A stretch of DNA of 64,000 nucleotides from Bacillus sp. PK3_68 (GTDB lineage: Bacteria; Bacillota; Bacilli; Bacillales; Domibacillaceae), in NCBI RefSeq assembly GCF_003600835.1, contig NZ_NQYC01000001.1, positions 4,053,001-4,117,000 on the forward strand, in the 5' to 3' direction. How positions within the stretch are numbered: position 1 is the first letter of the stretch; each line of letters begins with the position of its first letter. This document shows positions 1-9,534 of this stretch, one piece after another. Below the pieces are notes generated by a model. It made no database searches and was not told where the DNA came from. It was given only the letters and a program-made list of their open reading frames with translations. The translations under genes were made by a program, and so were the position numbers.

Positions 1-1058
1 TATTGACAGAAATCGAGCTTGCTTATTTAATCTCTGAAGCGCCATTTATCGGAATTACCGGTACAAACGGGAAAACGACCACAACCACACTGATCTATGA
101 AATGTTTAAGGCGGACAAGAAAAGTGCAGTACTCGCCGGGAACATTGGACAGGTTGCTTCAGAGGTAGTGCAGGAAGCGCAGCCGAAGGACCATGTAATC
201 ATTGAATTGTCGTCTTTTCAACTGCTTGGCATAGACAAGTTCCGCCCACATATTGCGATTATTACTAATTTGTATGAGGCTCATCTTGATTACCATGGAA
301 CGAAGGAAGAATATGCGCAAGCAAAGTTAAATATCACGAAGAACCAGACAGAGAATGATTTTTTGATAGTGAATGCGGACCAGGAGCATTTGCTACAGCT
401 TACAGAAAAGACGGAAGCAGCACTCGTCCCTTTTTCGACAAAGGAAATGAAAGCAACAGGTGCATGTGTGCAGGATAAGTATATAGTCTTTCGAGGCGAA
501 AAAATTATAGCTCTTGCAGAGGTTGCCCTGCCAGGTGCTCATAATTTAGAGAATATCCTGGCAGCTGTGTCTGCAGCTAAATTGGCTGGGGTGACGAACG
601 AAGCGATTAAGGAAGTGCTGACTACTTTTTCTGGTGTAAGACATCGAACACAATTTGTTCGCGAATGGAACGGCCGGAAATTTTATAACGATTCAAAAGC
701 AACCAATACGCTTGCTACCAAAAGCGCGTTGGCCGCATTTGACCAGCCGATCGTGTTACTGGCAGGCGGATTGGACAGAGGGAATGGATTCGATGATTTA
801 ATTCCGTATATGAAGAATGTAAAGGCATTAATTACGTTTGGCGAAACAGCAGGAAAGCTTTCGGAAACAGCCGAAAGGGCTGGGGTAGAGAAAGTGGTAA
901 AAACGGAAAATATGCAGCAGGCTGTGCGAGCGGCCTATGAGTCTTCCGCGGAAGGAGACATCATTTTATTGTCACCGGCTTGTGCGAGCTGGGATCAATA
1001 TAAAACTTTTGAGCAGCGTGGAGATATATTTATCGAAGCTGTGCATACATTGAAATAA
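1..1058 (+). CDS. murD: UDP-N-acetylmuramoylalanine--D-glutamate ligase, 5' truncated by window edge
   Basis: MurD adds D-glutamate to UDP-MurNAc-L-Ala in the cytoplasmic phase of peptidoglycan synthesis. The window opens inside the gene; the reading frame begins at base 3 and about 350 residues are visible against roughly 450 in the family, so about 100 N-terminal residues are missing. The Mur ligase ATP-binding loop GTNGKTT is visible at residues 20-26 of the fragment, and the central HRTQFV...NDSKATN block typical of MurD is intact. It is followed after 60 bp by spoVE, the usual Bacillus order. The identification is firm; the true start lies outside the window. Confidence 0.97.
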   Translation, partial: LTEIELAYLISEAPFIGITGTNGKTTTTTLIYEMFKADKKSAVLAGNIGQVASEVVQEAQPKDHVIIELSSFQLLGIDKFRPHIAIITNLYEAHLDYHGTKEEYAQAKLNITKNQTENDFLIVNADQEHLLQLTEKTEAALVPFSTKEMKATGACVQDKYIVFRGEKIIALAEVALPGAHNLENILAAVSAAKLAGVTNEAIKEVLTTFSGVRHRTQFVREWNGRKFYNDSKATNTLATKSALAAFDQPIVLLAGGLDRGNGFDDLIPYMKNVKALITFGETAGKLSETAERAGVEKVVKTENMQQAVRAAYESSAEGDIILLSPACASWDQYKTFEQRGDIFIEAVHTLK

Positions 1059-1118
1059 AGAGCTTGTCTTCTTAAGCAAATTGTCGGGGCATGCTCTGGA
1101 TTCTTGAATTAGAGGTGT

Positions 1119-2225
1119 ATGCCATTGCCGGTAAAAAAATTTGCTCCTGATTACGTCCTGCTAATTTTAATTTCAGTTCTGCTCACTATTGGGATCACCA
1201 TGGTGTACAGTGCAAGCGAAATATGGGCTGAATACAAATTTCATGACGCGTTCTTTTTTGCTAAAAGGCAACTTTTATTCGCGGTTGTTGGATTTGTTGC
1301 CATGATTACCATTATGAACGTGGAGTATTGGACATGGCGCCGCTTTTCAAAATCAGCATTGATTGTCTGTTTTGTTCTGCTGATCCTTGTGTTAATACCG
1401 GGGGTTGGGATGGTAAGGAACGGCTCTCAAAGCTGGATCGGAGCAGGGGCATTTTCTATTCAGCCTTCCGAATTTATGAAGCTGGCGATGATTATCTTTT
1501 TAGCTGGGTATTTATCAGAAAACCAAAAGCATATGATTTATTTTAGAAAAGGACTGCTGCCGGCGCTTGGTCTGGCCTTTACTGCTTTTGGATTAATTAT
1601 GCTGCAGCCGGATCTCGGAACAGGAACGGTCATGATAGGAACGTGTCTTGTGATGATTTTTTTATCCGGTGCTCGGATTTTTCACTTTGCTCTTATGGGG
1701 TTCGCTGGAATTGCTGGTTTTGCAGCGTTGGTGTTGTCAGCGCCTTACCGAATCAAGCGGATTACCTCCTTTCTGGATCCGTGGTCGGATCCGTTAGGAA
1801 GTGGGTTTCAAATTATTCAATCGCTTTATGCCATTGGACCTGGAGGACTGTTTGGTCTTGGGATCGGTGGAAGCCGTCAGAAATATTATTACTTGCCCGA
1901 GCCGCAAACTGATTTTATTTTTGCGATATTAGCAGAGGAGCTTGGTTTTATCGGAGGGATTTTCACCCTCTTGCTCTTCTCATTGCTCTTTTGGCGGGGC
2001 ATCAGGATTGCTCTTAATGCCCCTGATTTATTTGGCAGTTTCCTTGCAGCGGGGATTATTTCGATGCTGGCCATACAAGTCATCATTAATATCGGTGTAG
2101 TCACCGGCTTGATGCCTGTCACTGGTATTACTCTCCCTTTCTTGAGCTATGGAGGGTCGTCTTTAACGCTCATGCTCGCAGCGTTTGGTATTTTACTTAA
2201 CATCAGCCGCTACGCCAAACGTTAA
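1119..2225 (+). CDS. spoVE: SEDS-family glycosyltransferase, sporulation stage V protein E
   Basis: A 368-residue integral membrane protein of the SEDS (FtsW/RodA/SpoVE) family with about ten hydrophobic segments. The signature PEPQTDFIFAILAEELGF and the C-terminal PVTGITLPFLSYGGSS block are present. The family polymerises lipid II into glycan; SpoVE makes spore cortex peptidoglycan. Position between murD and murG and close similarity to B. subtilis SpoVE favour SpoVE over FtsW, which normally lies elsewhere in Bacillus. The ATG at 1119 follows GAGGTG. A strong terminator lies 60 bp downstream, so murG is probably transcribed separately. Confidence 0.95.
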   Translation: MPLPVKKFAPDYVLLILISVLLTIGITMVYSASEIWAEYKFHDAFFFAKRQLLFAVVGFVAMITIMNVEYWTWRRFSKSALIVCFVLLILVLIPGVGMVRNGSQSWIGAGAFSIQPSEFMKLAMIIFLAGYLSENQKHMIYFRKGLLPALGLAFTAFGLIMLQPDLGTGTVMIGTCLVMIFLSGARIFHFALMGFAGIAGFAALVLSAPYRIKRITSFLDPWSDPLGSGFQIIQSLYAIGPGGLFGLGIGGSRQKYYYLPEPQTDFIFAILAEELGFIGGIFTLLLFSLLFWRGIRIALNAPDLFGSFLAAGIISMLAIQVIINIGVVTGLMPVTGITLPFLSYGGSSLTLMLAAFGILLNISRYAKR

Positions 2226-2285
2226 AAGCGCCTTCTGTCAGATCAGCTGCTAATTTTTTAAGGTATATTATCCCTACGACAGCTT

Positions 2286-2317
2286 GAAACCTGATTATTC
2301 AGGTTTCTTTTTTTTTT
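2286..2317 (+). terminator. Rho-independent terminator after spoVE
   Basis: A perfect 9-bp stem, GAAACCTGA paired with TCAGGTTTC, carries a 4-nt loop and is followed by ten T residues. It closes the murD-spoVE transcript. Confidence 0.9.
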
Positions 2318-2346
2318 GAAAAACCTTGATTTTAACCTGATATCAT

Positions 2347-2463
2347 TTGATTCTCGCTATCTATTGATTTAATATGAGATTGCATTAAGTGAAATCGACA
2401 AGAATAAGATTATTGCTTGAGTCAGAAATGTAACAATTAGGTGAGAATTGCTACATTTTTTTT
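2347..2463 (+). ncRNA. Candidate short transcription unit (promoter plus terminator) between spoVE and murG
   Basis: The gap 2226-2635 holds no gene. Within it a promoter-like pair, TTGATT (2347-2352) and TAATAT (2370-2375), is spaced exactly 17 bp. It is followed by a terminator-like hairpin at 2426-2463: AAATGTA and CAATT pair with AATTG and TACATTT with one mismatch, then eight T residues. Any transcript would start near 2382 and be about 80 nt long. There is no ribosome-binding site or plausible reading frame. The hairpin is clear; the promoter matches only 4 of 6 bases in each box, so the small-RNA reading is tentative. Confidence 0.35.
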
Positions 2464-2471
2464 GTTTCCTT

Positions 2472-2501
2472 TTCAAATAAGCAAAGTTATATTTATATAA
2501 T
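2472..2501 (+). promoter_or_regulatory. Probable sigma-A promoter for murG
   Basis: TTCAAA (2472-2477) and a consensus TATAAT (2496-2501) are separated by 18 bp, just after the second terminator of the gap. This would give murG (and perhaps divIB) its own transcript with a leader of about 125 nt. The -10 box is perfect; the -35 box is a 4/6 match. Confidence 0.5.
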
Positions 2502-2635
2502 GGGTGATTGTAGTATGATAAAGGACAGCGACCTATCTCTGCTTTTATGGAGAGAAGGCAAGAAACCTTTTGATTTAACGATACATACACTTATAGAAAC
2601 AAGACGTGCAGTGATTAATTTGAGGTGAAAAGAAA

Positions 2636-3730
2636 ATGAAAATAGTGGTCAGCGGCGGAGGAACTGGTGGACATATTTATCCAGCTCTCGCCCTTATAAG
2701 GACAATAAAAGAAAAATATCCTGAAACTTCATTTTTGTATATCGGTACGGAAAAGGGTTTGGAATCTAAACTCGTCACGAGAGAAGATATTCCGTTTCGC
2801 TCCATTGAGATAACAGGATTTAAACGCAGCCTTTCCATGGAGAATGTAAAAACAGTAATGCGCTTTCTAAAAGGTGTAAAAGAATGTAAAAGAATGATAA
2901 AAGAATTTAAGCCTGATGCTGTGATTGGTACGGGTGGATACGTATGCGGGCCTGTCGTCTATGCTGCTGCCAAGCTCGGCATTCCGACCGTTATTCACGA
3001 GCAAAATAGCGTACCTGGGCTGACGAATAAGTTTTTGAGCAAATATGTAGATAAGGTAGCTATCTGTTTTGAGGAGGCAGGCAGCTTTTTTCCTGAAAAC
3101 AAAGTGGTGCTAACCGGAAATCCGCGCGCTTCAGAAGTCGCCAACGCCAAGCGGTCTAATGCTTTAAAAAACTTGGGTTTATCTGAGAAAGAGAAAACTG
3201 TGCTCATTTTCGGAGGCAGCAGGGGCGCGCGTCCGATTAATGAAGCCGTTGTGGAGTCGCTTGCCCAATTCGCTGACAGGCCCTATCAAGTTCTCTATAT
3301 AACAGGTGAGGTCCATTTTGAGCAAGTTCAAAAAGAAGCGGAAGCTGCAGGCAAGCCTGAAAATGTAGTCGTCGTCCCATTTATTCATAACATGCCTGAG
3401 GTACTCGTTGAATGCGACCTTGTTGTTTCAAGAGCCGGAGCTACCACCTTAGCTGAACTAACCGCTCTTGGTGTTCCCAGCATACTCATACCGAGTCCGT
3501 ACGTGACAAATAATCACCAGGAGAAAAACGCCCGTTCACTGACAGACCATGGGGCTGCTATCATGCTTGGAGAAAAAGAGCTGACTTCCGACTCGCTGCT
3601 AAAAAATCTTGATAATGTTTTGTTAAATGAAGATGAATGGCATCGAATGAAGGAAGCTGCAGCTCATTTAGGCATTAAAGACGCATCAGAGCGGTTGTTC
3701 GCAGTCATGCTTGAGCTAGCCAATAAATAA
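2636..3730 (+). CDS. murG: UDP-N-acetylglucosamine--undecaprenyl-diphospho-MurNAc-pentapeptide GlcNAc transferase
   Basis: MurG converts lipid I to lipid II on the inner face of the membrane. The 364-residue length matches the Bacillus enzyme. The N-terminal glycine loop [13 protein letters not shown] starts at residue 7, and the second domain contains [11 protein letters not shown] and the acceptor/donor block [12 protein letters not shown]. The start ATG follows GAGGTG. In B. subtilis murB comes next; here the following 177 bp contain no gene and divIB is next, so murB must be elsewhere. Confidence 0.97.
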   Translation: MKIVVSGGGTGGHIYPALALIRTIKEKYPETSFLYIGTEKGLESKLVTREDIPFRSIEITGFKRSLSMENVKTVMRFLKGVKECKRMIKEFKPDAVIGTGGYVCGPVVYAAAKLGIPTVIHEQNSVPGLTNKFLSKYVDKVAICFEEAGSFFPENKVVLTGNPRASEVANAKRSNALKNLGLSEKEKTVLIFGGSRGARPINEAVVESLAQFADRPYQVLYITGEVHFEQVQKEAEAAGKPENVVVVPFIHNMPEVLVECDLVVSRAGATTLAELTALGVPSILIPSPYVTNNHQEKNARSLTDHGAAIMLGEKELTSDSLLKNLDNVLLNEDEWHRMKEAAAHLGIKDASERLFAVMLELANK

Positions 3731-3907
3731 CAAATGAACAATTTCTAAACGCAGAATTAATAGGAAGTAAATAAAAGAGTGGTTTTTTCTTTTATCCTCT
3801 TTCTCTCTGCATTACAATAAGTGTAATAGGGGGATGCGGCATAGATGTTTAGCCGCTCTTCTACTTATTATTTAATCGGACAGATCGGTGAACCTGGAGG
3901 AAAGGAT

Positions 3908-4693
3908 ATGGAAAAAGGAAAAATCGTCTCCATTGAAGAGAGAATTCCAAAGCTGAAAAAGTTGAGAAAAAGAAAAACAAACCGGCGGCTCATCTTCATT
4001 ATTTCCTTGTTTTTCCTGATCGTATTGGCTGTTGGTTACCTTCAGTCGCCACTCAGCAAAGTTTCATCTATTAAAGTAGAAGGAAACGAGCTGTCCTCAA
4101 ATGCTGACATCATTGCCCAAAGCGGCATTAAAGAAGGAGACAGCATCTGGAAAGTAGGAATGAACCGATCAGAGAAAAAACTTGAAAGTGATCCGAAAAT
4201 TCATCAGGCCGATGTGTCAATTGTTTTTCCTAACAAATTAAAAATCTCTGTGAAAGAACAACAAAAGCTCGCTTATCTGGCAAAAGGGAAAAAACTATTC
4301 CCAGTGTTGAACAATGGAACAATACTCAGAGACGCAGCAGACGGCACACCTGAACAATTACCAGTTCTGTATGGTTTCAAGTCGGGCAAAGAATTGAGTC
4401 GGCTGATGAGATCATTGGAAAAGTTGCCGAGTGAAATAGTAAATTCCATCTCAGAAATTTACTATGCGCCTAAAAAAACGGACTCTCTTCATATTCAACT
4501 ATTCATGAACGATGGATTTGAGGTTTCAGCCACCCTTAAAACCTTTTCTGACAAGATGGTTTATTACCCCGCGATTGTCAGCCAGCTTGATCCCAACGTC
4601 AAAGGGATTATTGATTTGGAAGTGGGCTCATACTTTAAAGCCTATGACTCAGAAAAAGGAAAAAAGGCTGAAGAACCAACCCCTCAACAGTAA
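3908..4693 (+). CDS. divIB: Cell division protein DivIB/FtsQ
   Basis: DivIB is a bitopic membrane protein of the divisome that, with DivIC and FtsL, activates septal peptidoglycan synthesis. The ATG at 3908 is chosen over one 63 bp upstream because it has a GGAGGAAAGG site and gives 261 residues, close to the 263 of B. subtilis, with the conserved KIVSIEERIPKLK N-terminus. A single transmembrane helix covers about residues 29-45, followed by the POTRA domain (SKVSSIKVEGNE onward) and a beta domain. ylxW, ylxX and sbp, which follow in B. subtilis, are absent. Confidence 0.95.
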   Translation: MEKGKIVSIEERIPKLKKLRKRKTNRRLIFIISLFFLIVLAVGYLQSPLSKVSSIKVEGNELSSNADIIAQSGIKEGDSIWKVGMNRSEKKLESDPKIHQADVSIVFPNKLKISVKEQQKLAYLAKGKKLFPVLNNGTILRDAADGTPEQLPVLYGFKSGKELSRLMRSLEKLPSEIVNSISEIYYAPKKTDSLHIQLFMNDGFEVSATLKTFSDKMVYYPAIVSQLDPNVKGIIDLEVGSYFKAYDSEKGKKAEEPTPQQ

Positions 4694-5041
4694 TTGTAAC
4701 TATCTCGAATTTAAAAGGTCAATTAGTTAATGGTAAAAAATGTTTGAAATCCCTTTATTTAGAAGGAAACAATCGCTTTCTTTCAGTAAAATTGGCTTTT
4801 CTAGGGTCGCAACTTGGTGTAGACTTGTAGATAGCGGTTCTGTAACACTTTAGATATTTTTTATCTTTAACAGTTTTCCAATTAATCTATGAAAAAAGCA
4901 AAATAACAAAAAATATTAAATTTTAAAAGGGAATTATGTTGAAAATGACGAATGTTTTCTATTATATAAATAATTCGACCAAAAGAGAAAAAATTGTTGT
5001 TCGGACAATGAGTTTTTCAGAGCCAAGGGAGGTGCCACAGA
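4694..5041 (+). other. Gene-free divIB-ftsA intergenic region
   Basis: This 348-bp AT-rich stretch has no coding potential that I can support. Its distal half carries the candidate ftsAZ promoters described separately; nothing else recognisable was found in the proximal half. Confidence 0.6.
4927..4968 (+). promoter_or_regulatory. Candidate sigma-H promoter overlapping a sigma-A promoter for ftsAZ
   Basis: AAGGGAATT (4927-4935) and CGAAT (4949-4953) with a 13-bp spacer match the sigma-H pattern RWAGGAWWT-N12-14-HGAAT with one mismatch. Overlapping it, TTGAAA (4939-4944) and TATATA (4963-4968) with an 18-bp spacer fit a sigma-A promoter. B. subtilis ftsAZ also uses both sigma-A and sigma-H promoters, the latter raising FtsZ at sporulation onset. 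The assignment here is by pattern and analogy. Confidence 0.55.
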
Positions 5042-6331
5042 ATGAACAGCAATGAAGTATTAGTAAGTCTTGACATCGGTACGTCCGCTATAAAGGTAAT
5101 AATTGGTGAGATGGTAAATGAATCGTTAAATATTATCGGTGTCGGGAACGTAAAATCGAAAGGAATTCGAAAGGGTTCAGTCGTAGACATTGATGAAACC
5201 GTTCATTCAATAAAAAAAGCAATTGAACAGGCAGAAAGAATGGTAGGAATAGAAATTAAACAGGTGGTTGTCGGCATCGCCGGCAATCATGCTCTTCTAC
5301 AGCCATGCAGTGGGGTAGTGGCTGTCTCTAGTGAAAACCGAGAAATTACTGATGTGGATGTAGCCAGAGTCATCGATGCGTCACAGGTAATGTCTATTCC
5401 TCCAGACCGGGAGATTATCAATGTGATCCCAAAGCAATTTATCGTGGATGGTTTAGATGAAATTACTGATCCGCGCGGTATGATTGGCGTCCGGCTGGAA
5501 ATGGAAGGAATCATTGTTACAGGCTCTAAGACCTTTTTACATAATACATTACGTTGTGTAGAGCGTGCTGGTCTTGAAATAATGGACATTGTTTTTCAAC
5601 CGCTGGCAGCGGGAGAAGTTGCTTTATCGAAAGATGAGCAAAATTTAGGAACTGTTCTTATTGACATTGGAGGAGGATCTACTACTGTAGCCGCATTCAG
5701 TCAAGGGAATATAAGGGCAACAGCCGTCTTTCCAATTGGCGGCGACCATATTACAAAAGATTTATCTATTGGATTACGGACGACTACTGAAGATGCAGAG
5801 CAAATTAAATTAAAGCATGGGCATGCTTTTTATGACATGGCCTCTGAAGAAGAAGTGTTTAGTGTTCCTATTATTGGCAGTGATCAGCATCAGCAATTTA
5901 GTCAATTGGAGATCTCCGATATTATCGAAGCGAGATTAGAAGAAATATTTGAGATGATTCTTGACGAGTTAAGACATCAGGGGGTACAGGATGTGCCTGG
6001 TGGATTTGTTTTAACGGGCGGAACATCCGCTCTACCAGGAATACTGGATTTAGCTCAAGATGTTTTCCAAAACCGCGTTCGCATGGCGATTCCTGATTAT
6101 ATTGGAGTAAGGGAGCCGCAATATACGGCATCGGTTGGCTTAATCAAATATGCTTATAAAAACGCTAAATTGCAAGGAAGAAAAGTTAATGCTGTCCAAG
6201 AACCAATTATGGTGCCTGAATCGCGGCATGAAGAACCTTTGCCGCCTAAAAAAGCAAAGCCTGAGAAGCAGCCGGAACAGAAGCTGACTTCAAGAGTAAA
6301 GAAGTTTTTCGGATACTTTTTCGAAGAATAA
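5042..6331 (+). CDS. ftsA: Cell division actin-like protein FtsA
   Basis: FtsA is an ATP-binding actin homologue that anchors FtsZ protofilaments to the membrane and recruits later divisome proteins. The 429-residue protein shows the phosphate-1 motif SLDIGTSAIKV near the N-terminus, the phosphate-2 motif IDIGGGST around residue 208 and the adenosine loop FVLTGGTSALPG. The extreme C-terminus RVKKFFGYFFEE is the expected amphipathic membrane-targeting helix. The ATG follows GGGAGGTG. ftsZ begins 40 bp downstream, so the two are co-transcribed. Confidence 0.97.
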   Translation: MNSNEVLVSLDIGTSAIKVIIGEMVNESLNIIGVGNVKSKGIRKGSVVDIDETVHSIKKAIEQAERMVGIEIKQVVVGIAGNHALLQPCSGVVAVSSENREITDVDVARVIDASQVMSIPPDREIINVIPKQFIVDGLDEITDPRGMIGVRLEMEGIIVTGSKTFLHNTLRCVERAGLEIMDIVFQPLAAGEVALSKDEQNLGTVLIDIGGGSTTVAAFSQGNIRATAVFPIGGDHITKDLSIGLRTTTEDAEQIKLKHGHAFYDMASEEEVFSVPIIGSDQHQQFSQLEISDIIEARLEEIFEMILDELRHQGVQDVPGGFVLTGGTSALPGILDLAQDVFQNRVRMAIPDYIGVREPQYTASVGLIKYAYKNAKLQGRKVNAVQEPIMVPESRHEEPLPPKKAKPEKQPEQKLTSRVKKFFGYFFEE

Positions 6332-6371
6332 GTCATCGTAGAGAAATAACGACGAATTAGGAGGATTTGTC

Positions 6372-7529
6372 ATGTTGGAGTTTGATACTAATTTAGATTC
6401 ATTAGCGACTATAAAAGTTATTGGCGTAGGCGGCGGCGGAAACAATGCTGTTAACCGTATGATCGAACACGGGGTGCAAGGGGTTGAATTTATTGCGGTT
6501 AATACCGATGCCCAAGCACTTAATCTATCAAAAGCTGAAGTGAAAATGCAGATCGGTTCAAAGCTTACACGTGGACTAGGTGCAGGTGCAAATCCGGAAG
6601 TAGGAAAGAAAGCAGCAGAAGAAAGCAAAGAACAAATTGAGGAAGCGTTGCGTGGAGCCGATATGGTATTTGTTACAGCCGGAATGGGCGGTGGAACAGG
6701 TACGGGAGCCGCTCCGGTTATTGCCCAGATTTCTAAAGATCTTGGTGCGTTAACGGTTGGCGTTGTGACCCGTCCGTTTACATTTGAAGGACGCAAACGG
6801 GCCACACAAGCAGCTAGTGGTATTGAAGCAATGAAAGCATCGGTTGATACGTTAATTGTTATTCCGAACGACCGATTGCTAGAGATCGTTGACAAAAGCA
6901 CACCAATGCTTGAAGCATTCCGAGAAGCGGATAATGTTTTACGCCAAGGGGTTCAAGGGATATCGGATTTGATCGCTACTCCTGGTTTAATTAACCTGGA
7001 TTTTGCCGATGTAAAAACAATTATGTCCAATAAAGGATCCGCCCTTATGGGAATCGGGATTGCTTCCGGCGAAAACCGTGCAGCAGAAGCCGCGAAAAAG
7101 GCGATTTCGAGCCCATTGCTTGAGACATCTATCGATGGAGCGCAAGGTGTAATCATGAATATCACAGGTGGAACGAATTTAAGCCTTTATGAAGTACAGG
7201 AAGCCGCTGATATTGTCGCTTCTGCTTCAGACCAGGAAGTAAACATGATTTTCGGTTCCGTGATTAATGAAAATTTAAAAGACGAAATTGTTGTAACTGT
7301 TATTGCGACTGGCTTTAAAGAGTCGGATTTACAGCAGCCGAAGCAGCCACGAGCTGGTTTTGGCCAAATGAAGCAGTCTGTTCAAGCACCTGTTTCTCCA
7401 CCGAAGCGCGAACTGAGACAAGAAGAGGCCCCTCCACAACAAGAGATGCCATCAAGACAGCCGTCTCAGCCAGCTGAAGAGACCTTAGACATACCGACAT
7501 TCCTTAGAAATAGAAATAGACGCCGCTAA
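6372..7529 (+). CDS. ftsZ: Cell division tubulin homologue FtsZ
   Basis: FtsZ is the GTPase that polymerises into the Z-ring. The 385-residue protein has the tubulin signature GGGTGTG at residues 106-112 and the N-terminal [13 protein letters not shown] loop. After about residue 315 comes a Gln/Pro-rich linker, then the conserved C-terminal peptide [14 protein letters not shown], which binds FtsA, SepF and other partners. The start follows TTAGGAGGATT. Transcription ends at the strong hairpin 20 bp after the stop codon. sepF and divIVA, which act with it, lie in the ylm cluster downstream. Confidence 0.98.
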   Translation: MLEFDTNLDSLATIKVIGVGGGGNNAVNRMIEHGVQGVEFIAVNTDAQALNLSKAEVKMQIGSKLTRGLGAGANPEVGKKAAEESKEQIEEALRGADMVFVTAGMGGGTGTGAAPVIAQISKDLGALTVGVVTRPFTFEGRKRATQAASGIEAMKASVDTLIVIPNDRLLEIVDKSTPMLEAFREADNVLRQGVQGISDLIATPGLINLDFADVKTIMSNKGSALMGIGIASGENRAAEAAKKAISSPLLETSIDGAQGVIMNITGGTNLSLYEVQEAADIVASASDQEVNMIFGSVINENLKDEIVVTVIATGFKESDLQQPKQPRAGFGQMKQSVQAPVSPPKRELRQEEAPPQQEMPSRQPSQPAEETLDIPTFLRNRNRRR

Positions 7530-7548
7530 TAAACGGGTAAGCGACAAA

Positions 7549-7588
7549 GATAAAGGCTGTTCCATTGGGACAGCCTTTATCTTTTTTT
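7549..7588 (+). terminator. Rho-independent terminator after ftsZ
   Basis: A perfect 12-bp stem, GATAAAGGCTGT with ACAGCCTTTATC, has a 9-nt loop and seven T residues. It separates the ftsAZ operon from the sporulation cluster. No bpr protease gene lies here, unlike in B. subtilis. Confidence 0.92.
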
Positions 7589-7688
7589 ATTATAGAACAT
7601 CTGTTCTCAAAGCGCAATTCTTTCCTCTCTCTAATCTGACAAAAACCGGAATTTTCCTTTAAAAATTGTTTCATTTCCCTTCTATATT

Positions 7689-7721
7689 GTGACACACTTC
7701 TTTTTTATTGCCCGATATACT
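7689..7721 (+). promoter_or_regulatory. Candidate spoIIG promoter with extended spacing
   Basis: GTGACA (7689-7694, 5/6 match) and TATACT (7716-7721, 5/6 match) are separated by 21 bp. The B. subtilis spoIIG promoter is a sigma-A promoter with an over-long 22-bp spacer that depends on phosphorylated Spo0A, so the unusual spacing is suggestive. I could not identify a convincing pair of 0A boxes next to it. Confidence 0.4.
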
Positions 7722-7776
7722 TTTAATAAATACTCTTATTAAATGCAAGTGAACCTAAAAGGAGGATAGGGTACGT

Positions 7777-8702
7777 GTGGTTTTATATTTAGACGCGCTA
7801 TGGCTATTGAATCTACTTGCGGACAGCTTGTTATTGTGGATGACGGCTATCTTTCTGAAAAGATCTGTAAAATGGTATCGCCTCCTAATTGGAGGAGGGA
7901 TCGGTTCCATTAGTATTTTGTTGATGGTTACACCCTTTGCGGGAGTTGCAGGACACCCATTTGCAAAACTCTCTTTATCAGTAGCGATGGTGTTAGCCGT
8001 ATTTGGCTATCGGCGATGGAAATACTTTTTGTTAATTTAATGGCCTTTTATTTCTCTACATTTTTAACCGGGGGCATGCTGTTGGGGGCCCATTATTTTA
8101 TTCAATTTGATATGCAGATGGAGTCGGAATTTTTTCTGGCGGGATTAAAGGGATTTGGAGACCCTATCAGCTGGGTATTTGTCATGTTCGGTTTGCCAAT
8201 TGCCTTCTATTTTGCCAGGAGCCGGGCAGACGATTTCGAGACAGCAAAACTTCAGCATGATCAACTGCTTGATGTAAAGATCATGATTAACGGCGCGGAA
8301 TTTCTTTTAAAGGGACTTGTTGATACAGGGAACCAATTACACGATCCTCTTTCTAAAGCGCCTGTTATGTTGGTTTCTATTACTGGTTTAGAGGAACAGT
8401 TGCCTAAAGAAGTGGTTAAAGCCGCAGATCAGCCAGAAATTTTGCTTTTCCAGGATGAATATTTGCCAGGGGAATGGCTTGATAAAATGAGATTAATTCC
8501 AGCTAAGTCTGTCGGAAAGGCCCATCAGCTACTACCAGCTTTTAAACCCGATTATGTAGAGATTAGCAATGGTCAGAAAAAAGCAGTCGTGTCAAAAGCG
8601 CTTGTTTCTTTTACATCTATGAGTTTGTCATCTGACAATCAGTTTTCATGTATTCTGCACCCCAAAATGGCCTTGTCTTTGTCTTATGAAGAAGTATCAT
8701 AA
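7777..8702 (+). pseudogene. spoIIGA: Pro-sigma-E processing aspartic protease SpoIIGA, frameshifted as sequenced
   Basis: SpoIIGA is the membrane protease that removes the pro-sequence of sigma-E in the mother cell after a SpoIIR signal. The reading frame starts at GTG 7777 after AAAGGAGGA and encodes the membrane half to KYFLLI, where it stops at 8040. The rest continues in the -1 frame (VNLMAFYFSTF onward) to 8702, including the protease motif LVDTGNQLHDPL. The break is at T-run 8026-8030; one extra T restores a continuous protein of 308 residues, matching the 309 of B. subtilis. sigE follows after 38 bp. The gene is probably intact in the organism and the frameshift a sequencing error, but a real mutation would block sporulation. 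Confidence 0.9.
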
Positions 8703-8740
8703 CTTGCGATATTTATTCTTATTAATGAGGAGGTTGCTTT

Positions 8741-9460
8741 ATGAGGAGTTTGCGATTAAAAATCACTTATTATTGGTACAAGCTGCTTATTAAATTGAAG
8801 CTGAAAACGGATGAAATTTATTATATTGGCGGAAGTGAGGCGCTTCCCCCACCTTTATCACGGGACGAAGAGGAAAAACTGCTTATCAAGTTGCCGAAAG
8901 GCGATCAGGCAGCCAGAGCGCTGCTGATTGAAAGAAACCTGCGGCTTGTTGTCTACATTGCAAGAAAGTTCGAAAACACGGGCATCAATATTGAAGACTT
9001 AATTAGTATCGGCACGATTGGTTTAATTAAAGCGGTGAATACGTTTAACCCGGAAAAGAAAATTAAACTAGCCACGTATGCATCCAGATGTATTGAAAAT
9101 GAAATTTTAATGTACTTGCGTCGCAACAATAAAATTCGTTCAGAGGTATCATTCGATGAACCGTTGAATGTCGACTGGGATGGGAATGAATTGTTGCTTT
9201 CGGATGTTCTTGGCACAGATGACGATATCATCACAAGAGACATTGAAGCAGGAGTAGACAGAAGTCTTTTATTTAAAGCGATGGAACATCTGTCTGATAG
9301 AGAAAAACAAATCATGGAGCTGCGCTTCGGTCTAAAAGGAGAAGAGGAAAAAACACAGAAAGATGTGGCGGATTTATTAGGAATTTCGCAATCTTATATT
9401 TCCAGACTAGAAAAAAGAATTATTCAGCGGCTGCAAAAAGAATTTAATAAAATGGTTTGA
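8741..9460 (+). CDS. sigE: RNA polymerase sporulation sigma factor sigma-E (pro-form)
   Basis: Sigma-E directs early mother-cell transcription during sporulation. The 239 residues equal the B. subtilis length. The first 27 or so residues, up to TDEI before [13 protein letters not shown], form the basic amphipathic pro-sequence that SpoIIGA removes. Region 2 (ENLRLV-type block, [30 protein letters not shown]) and region 4 with its helix-turn-helix ([22 protein letters not shown]) are complete. It forms an operon with spoIIGA immediately upstream, as expected for a substrate and its processing enzyme. Confidence 0.98.
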   Translation: MRSLRLKITYYWYKLLIKLKLKTDEIYYIGGSEALPPPLSRDEEEKLLIKLPKGDQAARALLIERNLRLVVYIARKFENTGINIEDLISIGTIGLIKAVNTFNPEKKIKLATYASRCIENEILMYLRRNNKIRSEVSFDEPLNVDWDGNELLLSDVLGTDDDIITRDIEAGVDRSLLFKAMEHLSDREKQIMELRFGLKGEEEKTQKDVADLLGISQSYISRLEKRIIQRLQKEFNKMV

Positions 9461-9469
9461 CTGACTCGT

Positions 9470-9534
9470 ATTCCCCATTTGCAAATGAATGGCTAAGCGC
9501 CTAACAGAAAGCAGACAAAATGGGGAATTTTTAT
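9470..9534 (+). terminator. Long-loop hairpin terminator after sigE
   Basis: An 11-bp perfect stem, ATTCCCCATTT with AAATGGGGAAT, encloses a 37-nt loop and is followed by a broken T tract. The long loop makes it less canonical, but its place just after the sigE stop fits a terminator. Confidence 0.6.

Noticed and set aside
6290-6901. A 203-codon open frame on the minus strand opposite ftsA/ftsZ
   Set aside because: It mirrors the codon pattern of ftsZ, has no ribosome-binding site and shows no known domain.
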